DNA of 38,856 bases. It comes from Acidobacteriota bacterium (lineage in GTDB: Bacteria; Acidobacteriota; Vicinamibacteria; Vicinamibacterales; UBA2999). A program made the translations under genes and the position numbers. The first letter of the stretch is position 1; every line of letters starts with the position of its first letter. The stretch spans positions 1-38,856 of the forward strand of contig JAQBVV010000015.1 in assembly GCA_027622905.1 (NCBI GenBank), given 5' to 3'. Positions 25,135 through 37,080 of the stretch are shown here, piece after piece. The notes under the pieces were generated by a model, which saw only the letters and a program-made list of their open reading frames with translations, did not search any database and was not told the DNA's origin.

Positions 25135-26022
25135 ATGATGCTGAAGCTGGTCACGTCGATCGCGCCGCTCCGCGACCGGGTGGCCGAGGCCCGGCGTGCC
25201 GGCCTGCAGGTGGGGCTCGTCCCGACCATGGGGGCGCTGCACGCCGGACATGTGCGCCTGATCGAGCAGGCGCGGCTCGAATGCGGTTGCGTCGTCGTCA
25301 GCATCTTCGTCAACCCGCTGCAGTTCGATCGCAAGGATGACCTTGCGCGCTATCCACGTCCGCTCCAGGCGGATGTCGCTGTGTGTGCCGCGGCCGGCGT
25401 GGACATCGTCTTCGCGCCGACGGTCGAGGGAATGTACCCAGGAGAGGCGGAATGTACCGTGGATGTGGGACGGGTCGCCGATCATCTCTGCGGCCGGTAT
25501 CGCCCGGGCCACTTTCGTGGCATGGCGACCGTGGTCCTCAAGTTGCTTCAGATCGTGCAGCCGGATCGCGCCTATTTCGGCGAGAAGGATGCGCAGCAGC
25601 TCGCCGTCATTCGCCACATGGCGCGGGATTTCAACGTCCCCGTGCGGATTGAAGGCGTTGCCACCGTGCGCGACGCCGACGGCCTCGCGCTCAGTTCCCG
25701 CAACCAGCGGCTCGCACCCGAGGAGCGTGTGCTGGCCAGGTCACTGCACAGCCTGCTGCGCGAAGCGGAGCGGCTGGTCGCGGAGGGCGAGCGCGATCCG
25801 AAGCAGGTCACCGCGATCGCCAGCGGGATACTGCCCGATGACGATCGTCTCCGCCTCGAGTATCTCGACGTCGTCGATCCGGAGCACATCCAGCCCGTCG
25901 AGCGGATCGAGGGTCCGGTGCTGGTGGCCGGAGCCCTCTGGGTCGGCTCGACGAGACTGATCGACAACCTGCTGTGCCACCCGTCGGGGGCGCCCCAGGT
26001 TGCGGCCCTTCCTGGAACCTGA
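25135..26022 (+). CDS. panC: Pantothenate synthetase PanC
   Basis: A 295-residue cytoplasmic ligase joining pantoate and beta-alanine with ATP. It shows the nucleotidyl-transferase signature LVPTMGALHAGHVRLI (HxGH), SIFVNPLQFDRKDDLARYPR, FAPTVEGMYP, FRGMATVVLKLLQIVQPDRAYFGEKDAQQLAVI and the KMSKS-like ALSSRNQRL. Two adjacent ATGs (25135 and 25138) follow the panB stop. The tracked ORF start inside panB is spurious. No panD is in the window. Confidence 0.96.
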   Translation: MMLKLVTSIAPLRDRVAEARRAGLQVGLVPTMGALHAGHVRLIEQARLECGCVVVSIFVNPLQFDRKDDLARYPRPLQADVAVCAAAGVDIVFAPTVEGMYPGEAECTVDVGRVADHLCGRYRPGHFRGMATVVLKLLQIVQPDRAYFGEKDAQQLAVIRHMARDFNVPVRIEGVATVRDADGLALSSRNQRLAPEERVLARSLHSLLREAERLVAEGERDPKQVTAIASGILPDDDRLRLEYLDVVDPEHIQPVERIEGPVLVAGALWVGSTRLIDNLLCHPSGAPQVAALPGT

Positions 26023-26060
26023 AAGTATCTACAGACCTTTTTTCAACGTAACGGAGTGAG

Positions 26061-27125
26061 ATGAAGACCTATCGCATTGCTGTGATTGCCGGTGACGGCA
26101 TCGGACAGGAAGTGATCCCCGCCGGTATCACCGTCCTGAACATCGTCGGTGAGCAACATGACTTCCGCTGCGAGTTCACCGAGTTCCCGTGGGGATGCGA
26201 CTTCTATCTCCGCAGCGGGCGCATGCTGGATCCCGATGGACTTGATCAGGTGCGCGCGTTCGATGCCATCTACTTCGGCGCCATCGGCGATCCCCGCGTC
26301 GCCGATCACATTTCCGCGCGAGAGCTGATTCTTCCGCTGCGGCTGGCATGCGGGCAGTACGTCAACCTGAGGCCGATGCGGCTGCTGGCGGGCATCGACT
26401 CCCCGCTCAAGGGCCGAACGGCGGCGGACATCGACATGGTCTGCGTTCGTGAGAACTCCGAGGGGGAGTATTGCGGTATCGGGGGTCGGCTGCACGCCGG
26501 AACGCCCGATGAACTCGCGCAGCAAACTGGCATCTTCACGCGGAAGGGCATCGAACGCATCGCGAGATACGCCTTCGAGGTGGCCCGGTCGCGTCCCCGG
26601 AAGCTGCTGGCCAGCGCGACGAAATCCAATGCCCTGCAACACGCGATGGTGTTCTGGGATGAGGTGGTGGCGGACGTGGCGAAGGACTATCCGGACGTGA
26701 CGTTCGGGAAGTACCACGTCGATGCGCTCGCGGCGCGGATGGTGACACACCCCGACACGCTGGACGTGATCGTCGCGTCCAACATGTTCGGCGACATCCT
26801 GACCGACATCGGGTCCGCCATCTCGGGAAGCCTGGGCGTCGGTCCGGGCGGAAACATCAACCCCGATCGGACCGCGCCATCGATGTTCGAGCCGATTCAT
26901 GGATCGGCGCCCGACATCGCCGGCAAGGGCATCGCCAACCCGATCGCCACGATCTGGGCCGGCGCCATGATGCTCGACCACCTGGGGGAACGCGCCGCGC
27001 ACGACCGCATCCTCACTGCTATCGAGCGCGTCATCGGCGACGGACGCGTGAGGACTCCGGACCTCGGCGGCACGTCGACGACAGCCGACATGGCGAAGGC
27101 CGTGACGGCGGCGCTGACGGCCTGA
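26061..27125 (+). CDS. Tartrate/D-malate dehydrogenase (isopropylmalate dehydrogenase family)
   Basis: A 354-residue NAD-dependent beta-decarboxylating dehydrogenase. The fold is set by IAVIAGDGIGQEVIPAG, VRENSEGEYCGIGGRLH, the metal site in IVASNMFGDILTDIGSAISGSLGVGPGGNINP, and FEPIHGSAPDIAGKGIANPIA. The segment FPWGCDFYLRSGRMLDPDGLDQ and AIGDPRVADHISARELILPLRL fits tartrate/D-malate dehydrogenases (TTC, DmlA) better than LeuB or isocitrate dehydrogenase. Substrate is therefore probably D-malate or tartrate, but related hydroxy acids are possible. It starts at ATG 26061, 38 bp after panC, and may be read through from that operon. Confidence 0.88.
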   Translation: MKTYRIAVIAGDGIGQEVIPAGITVLNIVGEQHDFRCEFTEFPWGCDFYLRSGRMLDPDGLDQVRAFDAIYFGAIGDPRVADHISARELILPLRLACGQYVNLRPMRLLAGIDSPLKGRTAADIDMVCVRENSEGEYCGIGGRLHAGTPDELAQQTGIFTRKGIERIARYAFEVARSRPRKLLASATKSNALQHAMVFWDEVVADVAKDYPDVTFGKYHVDALAARMVTHPDTLDVIVASNMFGDILTDIGSAISGSLGVGPGGNINPDRTAPSMFEPIHGSAPDIAGKGIANPIATIWAGAMMLDHLGERAAHDRILTAIERVIGDGRVRTPDLGGTSTTADMAKAVTAALTA

Positions 27126-27204
27126 GGACACGAGACCCGCCCGGGTTGCGGCAGCCCGGCCACCTGCAAGGCGGGCGCAGGATCGAGGTGAAAAAACCGG
27201 GTTC

Positions 27205-27975
27205 CTATTGGTTCTCGCGAGCGAACTCGCTCAGGGGGGCCAACCCTGGCGTGTAACCCGAGTGCGACGGCACGATGGCCGTCACATCCGCGCGGTCGGC
27301 GACGAGTCTCTGCTCCAGGCGCACCAGCGACGCCCGGTTCTCGGCCTGGCTGTCACTGAAGATCCACGGTGCCCCCTGGAGGGCGCCGTCGGTCGTCACG
27401 TCCGCCGAGTCACCGACGAACAGCACGCCGTCGGCCAGAAACGCGGCGCTGCCAGCCGTGTGGCCAGGAACCGCGTATACGCGGATGCGCGCCCCACCCA
27501 GCGTCACCACCTGACCGTCCCTCAGCACGCCTGTCACCTTGACACCCGTCGGACTGACCGGAAACAGCCGCGTCACCGGCCCGAGCGACCCCGCGCGGCC
27601 CTCGACAAGCGGCACCTCGGCCCCGAGTGCCATGACCTGCGCGTCGGGAAAGCGCGCGACCGCCGCTGTGTGATCTGAATGGCCATGGGTGAGCAGTATC
27701 GCAGCGACCGCTGAGGGACCCAGCCCCATCCCCGATAGCTCCCCGAGGATGGCCTCTCCGGTGTCGTCCCCTCCGGCGTCGATGAGGATGACTCGCTGGT
27801 CGCGCGTCGGGACTATGCCCGCGCTTGAAAATCCCGCGGCGACCACGCGGATTCGATCGAACTCCTGGCGATCCAGCGTCGCCCGCCGACCGATAAACGT
27901 TGCCGCCAGGAGCCATGCAACGCCAAGCGCCAGCACAAGCACCAGCGTGATGATCGTTCTGAAGAGCCACTTCAT
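27205..27975 (-). CDS. Membrane-anchored metallo-beta-lactamase-fold hydrolase
   Basis: A 256-residue protein with an N-terminal anchor or uncleaved signal (TIITLVLVLALGVAWLLAATF) and a periplasmic MBL-fold domain. Metal-binding residues are seen in LTHGHSDHTAAV (HxHxDH), in AVPGHTAGSAAF and VGDSADV, and a late SHSGYTP. The substrate cannot be predicted; the fold includes lactonases, glyoxalase II-like thioesterases and others. ATG at 27975 starts directly before the anchor; the tracked ORF extends upstream without support. It is convergent with the dehydrogenase gene and divergent from the efflux operon. Confidence 0.85.
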   Translation of the reverse strand: MKWLFRTIITLVLVLALGVAWLLAATFIGRRATLDRQEFDRIRVVAAGFSSAGIVPTRDQRVILIDAGGDDTGEAILGELSGMGLGPSAVAAILLTHGHSDHTAAVARFPDAQVMALGAEVPLVEGRAGSLGPVTRLFPVSPTGVKVTGVLRDGQVVTLGGARIRVYAVPGHTAGSAAFLADGVLFVGDSADVTTDGALQGAPWIFSDSQAENRASLVRLEQRLVADRADVTAIVPSHSGYTPGLAPLSEFARENQ

Positions 27976-28338
27976 GGAGTCACCATGTCGCACTCGCCGC
28001 AGTGCATAATCTAGCCTCGTTCCCCGAGAAAGCCCGCGCCAGCCAAGGAGCATTCTGGACCGTGACACGTCGTGTCGCAAGCCCACGGATGGCGACGGGG
28101 CGGTCGAACCACGCGCCCAGGGCCGCTGGACGCGCGAGGACACACCGGCGACGTGATTGGCCGCGACGATCGCAGGTGTAACCGATAGGCTGAGAGTCCG
28201 CGCGAACAACGAGGACGCGGCCTGGCGGGCGCCACAACCCGAGCAAGACTTCCAAGGCCCCCATCCAGGACGCACCGCGCCGGTCAGAAACCCTGTCCTC
28301 TCATCTTCCTCTCACCCGCGCTTGATACATCTGAGGGC
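27976..28338. other. Divergent control region of the MBL protein and the efflux operon
   Basis: A 363-bp gap without a credible gene. It contains the metal-response-type operator at 28298-28330 and a perfect 13-bp palindrome GACACGTCGTGTC at 28065-28077 closer to the MBL gene. No other strong structure was seen. Confidence 0.6.
28298..28330 (+). promoter_or_regulatory. Response-regulator operator/promoter of the efflux operon
   Basis: Two direct CTCTCA half-sites start 11 bp apart (28298 and 28309), and a TACAT element follows 12 bp after the second. The same block with the same spacing is found at 36135-36167. Head-to-tail half-sites with an 11-bp period are what OmpR-family regulators bind, and one is encoded at 33919. 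It is very close to the start codon (28339/28345), so the leader is short or absent. Confidence 0.75.
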
Positions 28339-29580
28339 ATGGTGATGCGGGTCTTCCGGACGCTCTGTCTTGGTCTTGCGGTAACCCTGGTTAGCGCTGC
28401 GATGCCCGCGGCGGCCCAGCAGCCCACCGCCGTCTTCACGTTGGCCGATGCGTTGCGGCGCGCCATGGACGAATCACCCGAGGGAGCAGCCGCACTGGCG
28501 CGCGTCGAGGCCGCCGGGCGCGCCCTTGAGTACGCCGGCCACCTGCCGAACCCGATCTTCGAGTTGCGCTCCGAGAACTGGGGAGCGCGCGCGCCGTCAC
28601 CAGGCCTTCCACTCGACATTTACGCCACGGTCACCCAGACAGTCGAGTTCGGCGGAAAGCGGGATGCCCGCCGTGGCGTTGCGCGGGCGGACAGCCAAGC
28701 GGCACTCGCGGCTGCGTCCGTCGTTCGACACGACGTGGCCCTCGACGTGAGCCGTCTCTACATGGAGGCGTTGCGAGCGCGGGAGCACCAGCGCGCGCTG
28801 GCTGCGCAGTCACGTGACATGGCGGAGCTCGTGCGGATACTCACGAGTCGCGTAGCGGTTGGGTCCACCGCCGAGTCCGACCTTCTCAAGATGCGCACCG
28901 AGGAGGCACGAGCCGCAGCCGACGTCGTGCGGACCAGGCTGGCCGCCTCCAGAGCGCTCGCGCAACTCACGGCCCGCCTCGGCGTCGACACGTCGCTCGA
29001 AGCCCTCATGTTGCCGGCCGCACCGCCGCCGACTGCCGGTGACCACCTGTCGGCCGTCGCTCGGCGCGCCGACGTGTCGGCTGCGGCCCGTGCGGTGGAC
29101 GCTGCGCGCCAGAGCGCACGACTGGAGAACGCCCGCGGCATACCCGATGCCAACGTCCACGCAGGTATGAAGCGGACGACTGGGTTCAACACGGGTGTTG
29201 TGGCAGTCACCGTTCCGATTCCGCTGTTCGACCGGAACCGCACGGCCCGGATCCTGGCACAGGGGCGGGCGCTGGCAGCTGAGCGCGAACAGAAAGCGGT
29301 CGAGCGCCGAGCGCTGGGTGAGATCAGGGCCACCAGAAACGCTGCCGCAGCACTGATCGAGCACGCCGCGAACGCACGCACCGCGCTGGTCGAACCAGCC
29401 CGAGGGGCCAGGGAAGCGGCGCGCGCCGCGTTTCAATCGGGCGCACTCGACGTGCTGCGACTGCTCGACGCCGAGCGTGTGTTCACGGGTGCATCGATCG
29501 TCGCCATCGACCTGGAGATTGACGCGGTGGTCACCGCCATCGAGGCGCGCCTGGCTGCCGGAGAGGACCCCTTGCCATGA
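28339..29580 (+). CDS. czcC: Outer membrane channel of heavy-metal RND efflux (CzcC/CusC type)
   Basis: A 413-residue TolC-like protein that would form the outer membrane exit duct of the tripartite pump. A signal peptide (LCLGLAVTLVSAAMPAAAQQ) is followed by two outer-membrane-efflux repeats: TLADALRRAMDESPE, a long alanine-rich coiled coil, then the second repeat with AGMKRTTGFNTGVVAVTVPIPLFDRNR, a CzcC-like signature. GAFQ-type ending AAFQSGALDVLRLLDAERV is typical. ATG at 28339 or 28345 are both possible; the latter has GAGGG well placed. It overlaps the next gene by ATGA. Confidence 0.9.
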   Translation: MVMRVFRTLCLGLAVTLVSAAMPAAAQQPTAVFTLADALRRAMDESPEGAAALARVEAAGRALEYAGHLPNPIFELRSENWGARAPSPGLPLDIYATVTQTVEFGGKRDARRGVARADSQAALAAASVVRHDVALDVSRLYMEALRAREHQRALAAQSRDMAELVRILTSRVAVGSTAESDLLKMRTEEARAAADVVRTRLAASRALAQLTARLGVDTSLEALMLPAAPPPTAGDHLSAVARRADVSAAARAVDAARQSARLENARGIPDANVHAGMKRTTGFNTGVVAVTVPIPLFDRNRTARILAQGRALAAEREQKAVERRALGEIRATRNAAAALIEHAANARTALVEPARGAREAARAAFQSGALDVLRLLDAERVFTGASIVAIDLEIDAVVTAIEARLAAGEDPLP

Positions 29581-30785
29581 GGATCACGGATACGCGCTCC
29601 TTCACCGCGACGATCGCGCTGACGGCCACCCTCCTGACAGCCGCCTGCATGGCGGCCCCCGTCCCTGAACAACCGTTCGATACGGAAGGGACACAACCTG
29701 AAGGCACGGTGCCGATCTCGGAGGAAGACCTCGAGATGGCCAACATCGAAACAGCCGTTGCCCGGTCGGTCAGTCGCGCCGAACCGCTGGCGGCGCCGGG
29801 TGTCGTCACCTTCGACGAGCGTCGCACGGCGCGCGTGGGGTCGCTGGTCGAAGGCATCGTCGAGGAACTCCCGTTCCAGGTGGGCGACACCGTGAGTCGG
29901 GGCACCGTCCTCGCACAGCTCCATAGCCACGTGGTGCATGACGCGTGGGCCGACTATTTCAAAGGCCAGGCCGACAGGCGGCGGCTCACAACCGAGCTGT
30001 CGTATGCCACGACCGCCGAGGCCAGAGCTGCTGCGCTGGTGGCTGACAAGGCGTTGTCTCCGCAGGAGCTTGAGCGAGCGCGAGCCGACCTCAACGCGGT
30101 CACGCAGGAAGTGGCGGCAGCCGAAGCCGAGATCACGCGAACCGAACAGGAACTTGAGCACTACGGCATCACGCCAGCTCCGGACGCAGACCCGCACGCC
30201 AACGAGAGTGTCCCGGTGGTCGCGCCCTTGGGGGGTGTGGTGGTCGAACGCGTCACCTCGCAGGGTGCGGCCGTCACACCTGGCTCGCCGCTGCTGGTCG
30301 TTTCCGATCTATCCCGCGTCTGGGTGCTGGCCGAGATCGACGAGGCCCTGCTCGGCCGTGTCGTACCCGGCAGCGCCGCGACCATACAGACGGCGGCCTA
30401 TCCTGGCGAGTCGTTCGCTGGAACGCTCACCGCCGTGGGAGACGTCGTGAACACAACCACACGACGCGTCGGACTTCGCGTCGAGATCGACAATCCAGGC
30501 CGACGACTCAAACCGCAGATGTTCGTCTCGGTCAGCCTGGGGGCCGGAGCCCAACGGTCCATGATCGTCGTCCCGTCAAAGGCGGTGCAGACGATGGAGG
30601 GCGAGACGGTCGTCTTTCGTCAAACGCCTGCCAACACCTTCGTGAGGCAATCGGTCACCACGGGACTCGACATCGATGGCGACGTGGAAATCATCAGCGG
30701 CCTGAAGCAGGATGACGTCGTCGCCACGGCGGGCGCCTTTCTGCTCAAGTCTGAGCTACTGGGACCGGCGGGAGAGGAGCCGTAG
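29577..30785 (+). CDS. czcB: Periplasmic adaptor of heavy-metal RND efflux (CzcB/CusB type)
   Basis: A 402-residue membrane-fusion protein linking the inner membrane pump to the outer membrane channel. An N-terminal signal ends in LLTAAC, a plausible lipobox, so it is probably a lipoprotein. The barrel-sandwich halves are GSLVEGIVEELPFQVGDTVSRGTVLAQLHS and APLGGVVVERVTSQGAAVTPGSPLL, around an alpha-helical hairpin rich in Ala and Glu (about residues 120-200). The beta-barrel has RVWVLAEIDEALLGRVVPG, then RRVGLRVEIDNPGRRLKPQMFVSV. It overlaps czcC by four bases and ends one base before czcA. Confidence 0.92.
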   Translation: MRITDTRSFTATIALTATLLTAACMAAPVPEQPFDTEGTQPEGTVPISEEDLEMANIETAVARSVSRAEPLAAPGVVTFDERRTARVGSLVEGIVEELPFQVGDTVSRGTVLAQLHSHVVHDAWADYFKGQADRRRLTTELSYATTAEARAAALVADKALSPQELERARADLNAVTQEVAAAEAEITRTEQELEHYGITPAPDADPHANESVPVVAPLGGVVVERVTSQGAAVTPGSPLLVVSDLSRVWVLAEIDEALLGRVVPGSAATIQTAAYPGESFAGTLTAVGDVVNTTTRRVGLRVEIDNPGRRLKPQMFVSVSLGAGAQRSMIVVPSKAVQTMEGETVVFRQTPANTFVRQSVTTGLDIDGDVEIISGLKQDDVVATAGAFLLKSELLGPAGEEP

Positions 30786-30786
30786 C

Positions 30787-33915
<3,129 letters not shown>

Positions 33916-33918
33916 CAC

Positions 33919-34602
33919 ATGCGGGTACTGGTAGTCGAAGACGACCCTGAGATCAGTCGGTTCATGGTGCGCGGACTCACCGAAGAGCGGTACCTCGTCG
34001 ATCTGGTCACGGACGGATCCGCCGCGCTCGACATGGTTGCGGCCGAGGAATACGATGCCGTCGTGCTCGACGTGATGTTGCCGGACGTCGATGGCTTCGA
34101 AGTGTGCCGGCGAATGCGCGCCGACGGACTGGACGTCCCCGTCATCATGGTCACCGCGCGCGACGCCGTCACCGACCGTATCGCCGGTCTGGACTGTGGC
34201 GCCGATGACTACGTGGTCAAGCCGTTCGCGTTCGAAGAACTGCTGGCCCGATTGCGGGCGCTCGGGCGCCGTGGCCGTACGCGCCACCTCACGAATCAGC
34301 TCACGTACGGTCCGATCTCGGTCGATCCGCAAGCCCACACCGTCACCGTTGCCGGCACACCGGTGAGCTTGACCGCCACTGAATACCGGCTGCTCGAGTT
34401 CCTCGTACGCCGGGCCGAGGCCATCGTCACCCGCGATCAGCTCGCCCAGCACGTCTGGGGCGGCGAGTACGACCCGATGTCCAACAACGGGGACGTGTAC
34501 GTGGGATACGTTCGCCGCAAGCTGCAGTCAGCCACGCCTGAGCCGCTCATCCACACCGTGCGCGGGCTCGGGTACATCCTGAAGCGAGATCAGCCCACAT
34601 GA
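33919..34602 (+). CDS. OmpR-family response regulator for the efflux operon
   Basis: A 227-residue two-component regulator. The receiver domain has the acidic pair in VVEDDPE, phospho-acceptor Asp 51 in VVLDVMLPD, Thr 79 and Lys 101 in YVVKPF. The winged-helix DNA-binding domain (about 130-227) has VSLTATEYRLLEFLVRR and VYVGYVRRKL...IHTVRGLGYIL. It starts three bases after czcA and overlaps the kinase gene by ATGA. Its genomic place and the CusR/CzcR-like sequence suggest that it binds the paired CTCTCA boxes upstream of czcC and of the DUF6152 gene. Confidence 0.93.
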   Translation: MRVLVVEDDPEISRFMVRGLTEERYLVDLVTDGSAALDMVAAEEYDAVVLDVMLPDVDGFEVCRRMRADGLDVPVIMVTARDAVTDRIAGLDCGADDYVVKPFAFEELLARLRALGRRGRTRHLTNQLTYGPISVDPQAHTVTVAGTPVSLTATEYRLLEFLVRRAEAIVTRDQLAQHVWGGEYDPMSNNGDVYVGYVRRKLQSATPEPLIHTVRGLGYILKRDQPT

Positions 34603-36074
34603 TGCGGGTCTCCCACCTGACGACATTCCGCGCGCGACTGACGCTGCGCTGGACCGTGGCGGTCGGACTACTGCTCGGCGTCACGAACCTGTCGATCTAC
34701 TTCGGTGCGCATCTCTACCTGCACCGCTGGCTTGACAGCAACGTCAGGACAGTTGCCGCGACCGAAGCAGCGTCGTCTACCGACGGTCCGGTTGGCGTGC
34801 ATCTGCACGAAGCCCCTTTTTCTCAGATGCAGACCGGCGCCTTCACCGAGAAGCTGGTGCAGATATTCGACGGGAACGGAGACCTCGTCTTGCAGTCGAC
34901 CGCGCTCGGCGACTCCAGTCCGGTCGTGTCCAGGGCGACCGTGCAGGAGGCGCTGTCAGGACGCATGCCGATCGTCTCGGCGACCATGTTCGGGCGTCCA
35001 GTACGTGTGGCGGTGATCACCGCCAGCCGGGGGACGCAGGACTACGCTGTCGCGGTCGGCTTGTTTGCTGACGACGTGGAACAGGGCCTCGCACATCTCG
35101 CGTGGCTGCTCGGCGCCATCTGGTCGATCGGCCTGGCGGCGACCGGCGGCATCGGTTACGTGCTCGCCTCACGAGCACTGGCGCCGGTGGCGCGCATCAC
35201 TGAGCGGGCGGCATGGATCGCGCGCGGAAACTTCGACGCGCGCCTCGATGCGCCGCTGATAGACGACGAGCTGGGCCGAATGACCGTGCTGCTCAACTCC
35301 ATGCTCGACCGGCTTCGAGAGGCCCTCGAGACCAACCGGCGGTTCGCATCCGACGCGTCCCACGAGCTGAGGGCCCCCCTGACAGCGATGGCCGGAGAGC
35401 TCGAGGTCGCGTTGCGGCGCCCCCGCTCGGCGGACAGTTACAGGGACACGCTCACCCACGTGCGCGGTCGCCTGACGGCACTGACGCAACTGGCCGAAGA
35501 CCTGATCCTGCTCGCGCGAGCCCAGGAAGGCACCGGCACCGTGACACTCAGGGAGGTCGATCTGGACGGCCTGGTGGAGGAATCGTTTCGACGACTCCAG
35601 GAAACCGCCGCTGCCAAGGGTGTCACGCTCGAACGAGATTCACTCAAGGGTGTCTGCATCTATGCTGACCCGGCGCTGATGGCGCGCGTCATCGACAACA
35701 CCGTCGCCAATGCCGTGCACTACAACCGCGACGGTGGGCGAGTGCGTGTGACCGCCCAACTGGAGGAGCCCCCTCCGGGCGCATGGGCATCGCCGACCGT
35801 ACAGATCGAGGTTCGCGACACCGGACGAGGAATCCCGTCCGCTCAGCACGAGCGGATCTTCGAACGGTTTTTCCGCCTCGACAGCTCCCGCGCCAGACAC
35901 ACAGGGGGAAGCGGCCTCGGCCTTGCCATTAGCCGCGAAGTGCTCGCGCTGCAGGGCGCCACCATCCGTGTGGGTGCCAGTTCGCCAGACGGCACGACGC
36001 TCGAGATCAGGATTCCTGGACGCGGCCCACTACCGGCCGCCGCCTTCCCTGCCGAGGCGGCGGTAGGAGGTTGA
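34599..36074 (+). CDS. Membrane sensor histidine kinase, heavy-metal type
   Basis: A 491-residue kinase. Two membrane spans (about residues 15-40 and 165-190) enclose a periplasmic sensor of about 125 residues containing HLHEAPFSQMQ, whose His and Met residues could bind metal (inference). A HAMP domain follows (VLASRALAPVARITERAAWIARGNFDARL), then the phospho-acceptor His 255 in SDASHELRAPLTAMAGELE. The ATPase domain shows the N box DNTVANAVHYNRDGG, the G1 box VRDTGRGIP, the F box FERFFR and the G2 box GGSGLGLAIS. It overlaps the regulator gene by four bases. Confidence 0.93.
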   Translation: MMRVSHLTTFRARLTLRWTVAVGLLLGVTNLSIYFGAHLYLHRWLDSNVRTVAATEAASSTDGPVGVHLHEAPFSQMQTGAFTEKLVQIFDGNGDLVLQSTALGDSSPVVSRATVQEALSGRMPIVSATMFGRPVRVAVITASRGTQDYAVAVGLFADDVEQGLAHLAWLLGAIWSIGLAATGGIGYVLASRALAPVARITERAAWIARGNFDARLDAPLIDDELGRMTVLLNSMLDRLREALETNRRFASDASHELRAPLTAMAGELEVALRRPRSADSYRDTLTHVRGRLTALTQLAEDLILLARAQEGTGTVTLREVDLDGLVEESFRRLQETAAAKGVTLERDSLKGVCIYADPALMARVIDNTVANAVHYNRDGGRVRVTAQLEEPPPGAWASPTVQIEVRDTGRGIPSAQHERIFERFFRLDSSRARHTGGSGLGLAISREVLALQGATIRVGASSPDGTTLEIRIPGRGPLPAAAFPAEAAVGG

Positions 36075-36134
36075 GCGGATGCCGCTGGCATCCAGCGTAG
36101 ATCCAGCCAGCATCACGCGGGGCCTGTCGAGGCA

Positions 36135-36167
36135 CTCTCATCTTCCTCTCACCTGCATTTAGTACAT
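36135..36167 (+). promoter_or_regulatory. Second copy of the response-regulator operator/promoter
   Basis: CTCTCA half-sites at 36135 and 36146 (11 bp apart) with TACAT 12 bp after the second half-site. Spacer bases TCTTC and the following CACC are also identical to the site at 28298. It lies 144 bp upstream of the DUF6152 gene, just after the kinase gene. Confidence 0.72.
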
Positions 36168-36310
36168 TTTTTATCAGAGTCCGTTGGCCACGGGTCGCGG
36201 AGCCGGATCGGACTCGTTGCGTTACTTGAAGAACGGCTACATCTGCGGCAGGGGTAGTCATGACGAGGGAATCCGGCGACCTCGAAGTAGATTCTTAGGA
36301 GGCGAAGATC

Positions 36311-36727
36311 ATGAAAAACAGACTTGGCGGCGCGGTGGCACTGTTCGCGGCGTTCCTGTTGGTTGGTTCCTCGGCGCTGTCGGCGCACCACGCGCTCCAG
36401 GCGCAGTTCGACACCGAGAACGTGCTGTCGCTGGAAGGCACGCTCTCGCGTATCGAGTGGATCAACCCCCACGCGTACTTCTGGTTCGACGTGAACGACG
36501 GATCGGGCGAGACGAAGCAGTGGGGCGCTGAGACCGTTGGTCCCAACGCGCTCCGCGCGGCTGGGTTCTTGCGCGGTCCAGCGTCGTTCCGAATTGGCGA
36601 AACCTATACATTCGAGGGCTTCGCCGCCAGAGATGGCGGGGAGCGAATCTTCACCACGGCCATTGCGTTCGAGGATGGCCGGAAGATCCAGATCTGGATC
36701 GGCGAGGAGGGCGCCGCCGCGAAATAG
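36311..36727 (+). CDS. Secreted DUF6152 family protein
   Basis: A 138-residue exported protein. The signal peptide (VALFAAFLLVGSSALSAHH) leaves a mature N-terminus starting HHALQAQFDTENVLSLEGTLSRIEWINPHAYFWFDV, the DUF6152 hallmark; an N-terminal His-His and the internal NPH could bind metal. The rest is a small beta-barrel-like fold with ending RKIQIWIGEEG. An AGGAGG ribosome site precedes ATG 36311. It has its own copy of the efflux-operon operator, which suggests a role in the metal response, possibly periplasmic metal binding (inference). Confidence 0.85.
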   Translation: MKNRLGGAVALFAAFLLVGSSALSAHHALQAQFDTENVLSLEGTLSRIEWINPHAYFWFDVNDGSGETKQWGAETVGPNALRAAGFLRGPASFRIGETYTFEGFAARDGGERIFTTAIAFEDGRKIQIWIGEEGAAAK

Positions 36728-36737
36728 ACAGTCCATC

Positions 36738-36765
36738 GGAGGAGGGGGCACTGGTCCCCTCCTCC
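36738..36765 (+). terminator. Strong hairpin after the DUF6152 gene
   Basis: GGAGGAGGGG, an eight-base loop, then CCCCTCCTCC: ten perfect pairs, 11 bp past the stop codon. No T tract follows, so it may act as an mRNA 3'-end stabiliser or a factor-dependent stop. Confidence 0.6.
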
Positions 36766-36952
36766 ATCGCGATTGCACTCGACCTCATCGTGTCCACCGC
36801 GCGGCAATGATCATGATGCCGCCATACGTCCTCGCAACTGGCCACCCGCTCTTCCAGACCGTCCCGACCAGTACCTTGATGCGAACGTCTTTCGCACTGT
36901 CAGCCTGAGCATCCATCGGGCATAATGTGCGCGGTCGGAGAACAGAGCCGGC

Positions 36953-37056
36953 TAGAGCGTTTTTCGATTCGGTGGAGACCGAAAAACGCCGGAAAGCGCT
37001 TTTCGAGAAGGCCTGGCCCCTGCGAGAAGCCCTGGACCGAAATGAAAAGCGCTCTA
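36953..37056. repeat. Palindromic interspersed repeat, copy C (MITE-like)
   Basis: A 104-bp copy of the element at 1277 and 16027, again with TAGAGCGTTTTTCG and GAAAAGCGCTCTA ends and TA borders. It ends 24 bp before the lactate permease start, so its two hairpins would be in the permease leader if the promoter is upstream. Confidence 0.85.
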
Positions 37057-37080
37057 GCCCGCTAACCGAGGAGTTGCTCA

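Noticed and set aside
27126-27204. CCGGG/CCCGG stem between the dehydrogenase and MBL genes as terminator
   Set aside because: Short stem, large loop and no following T tract on the relevant strand; too weak to annotate.
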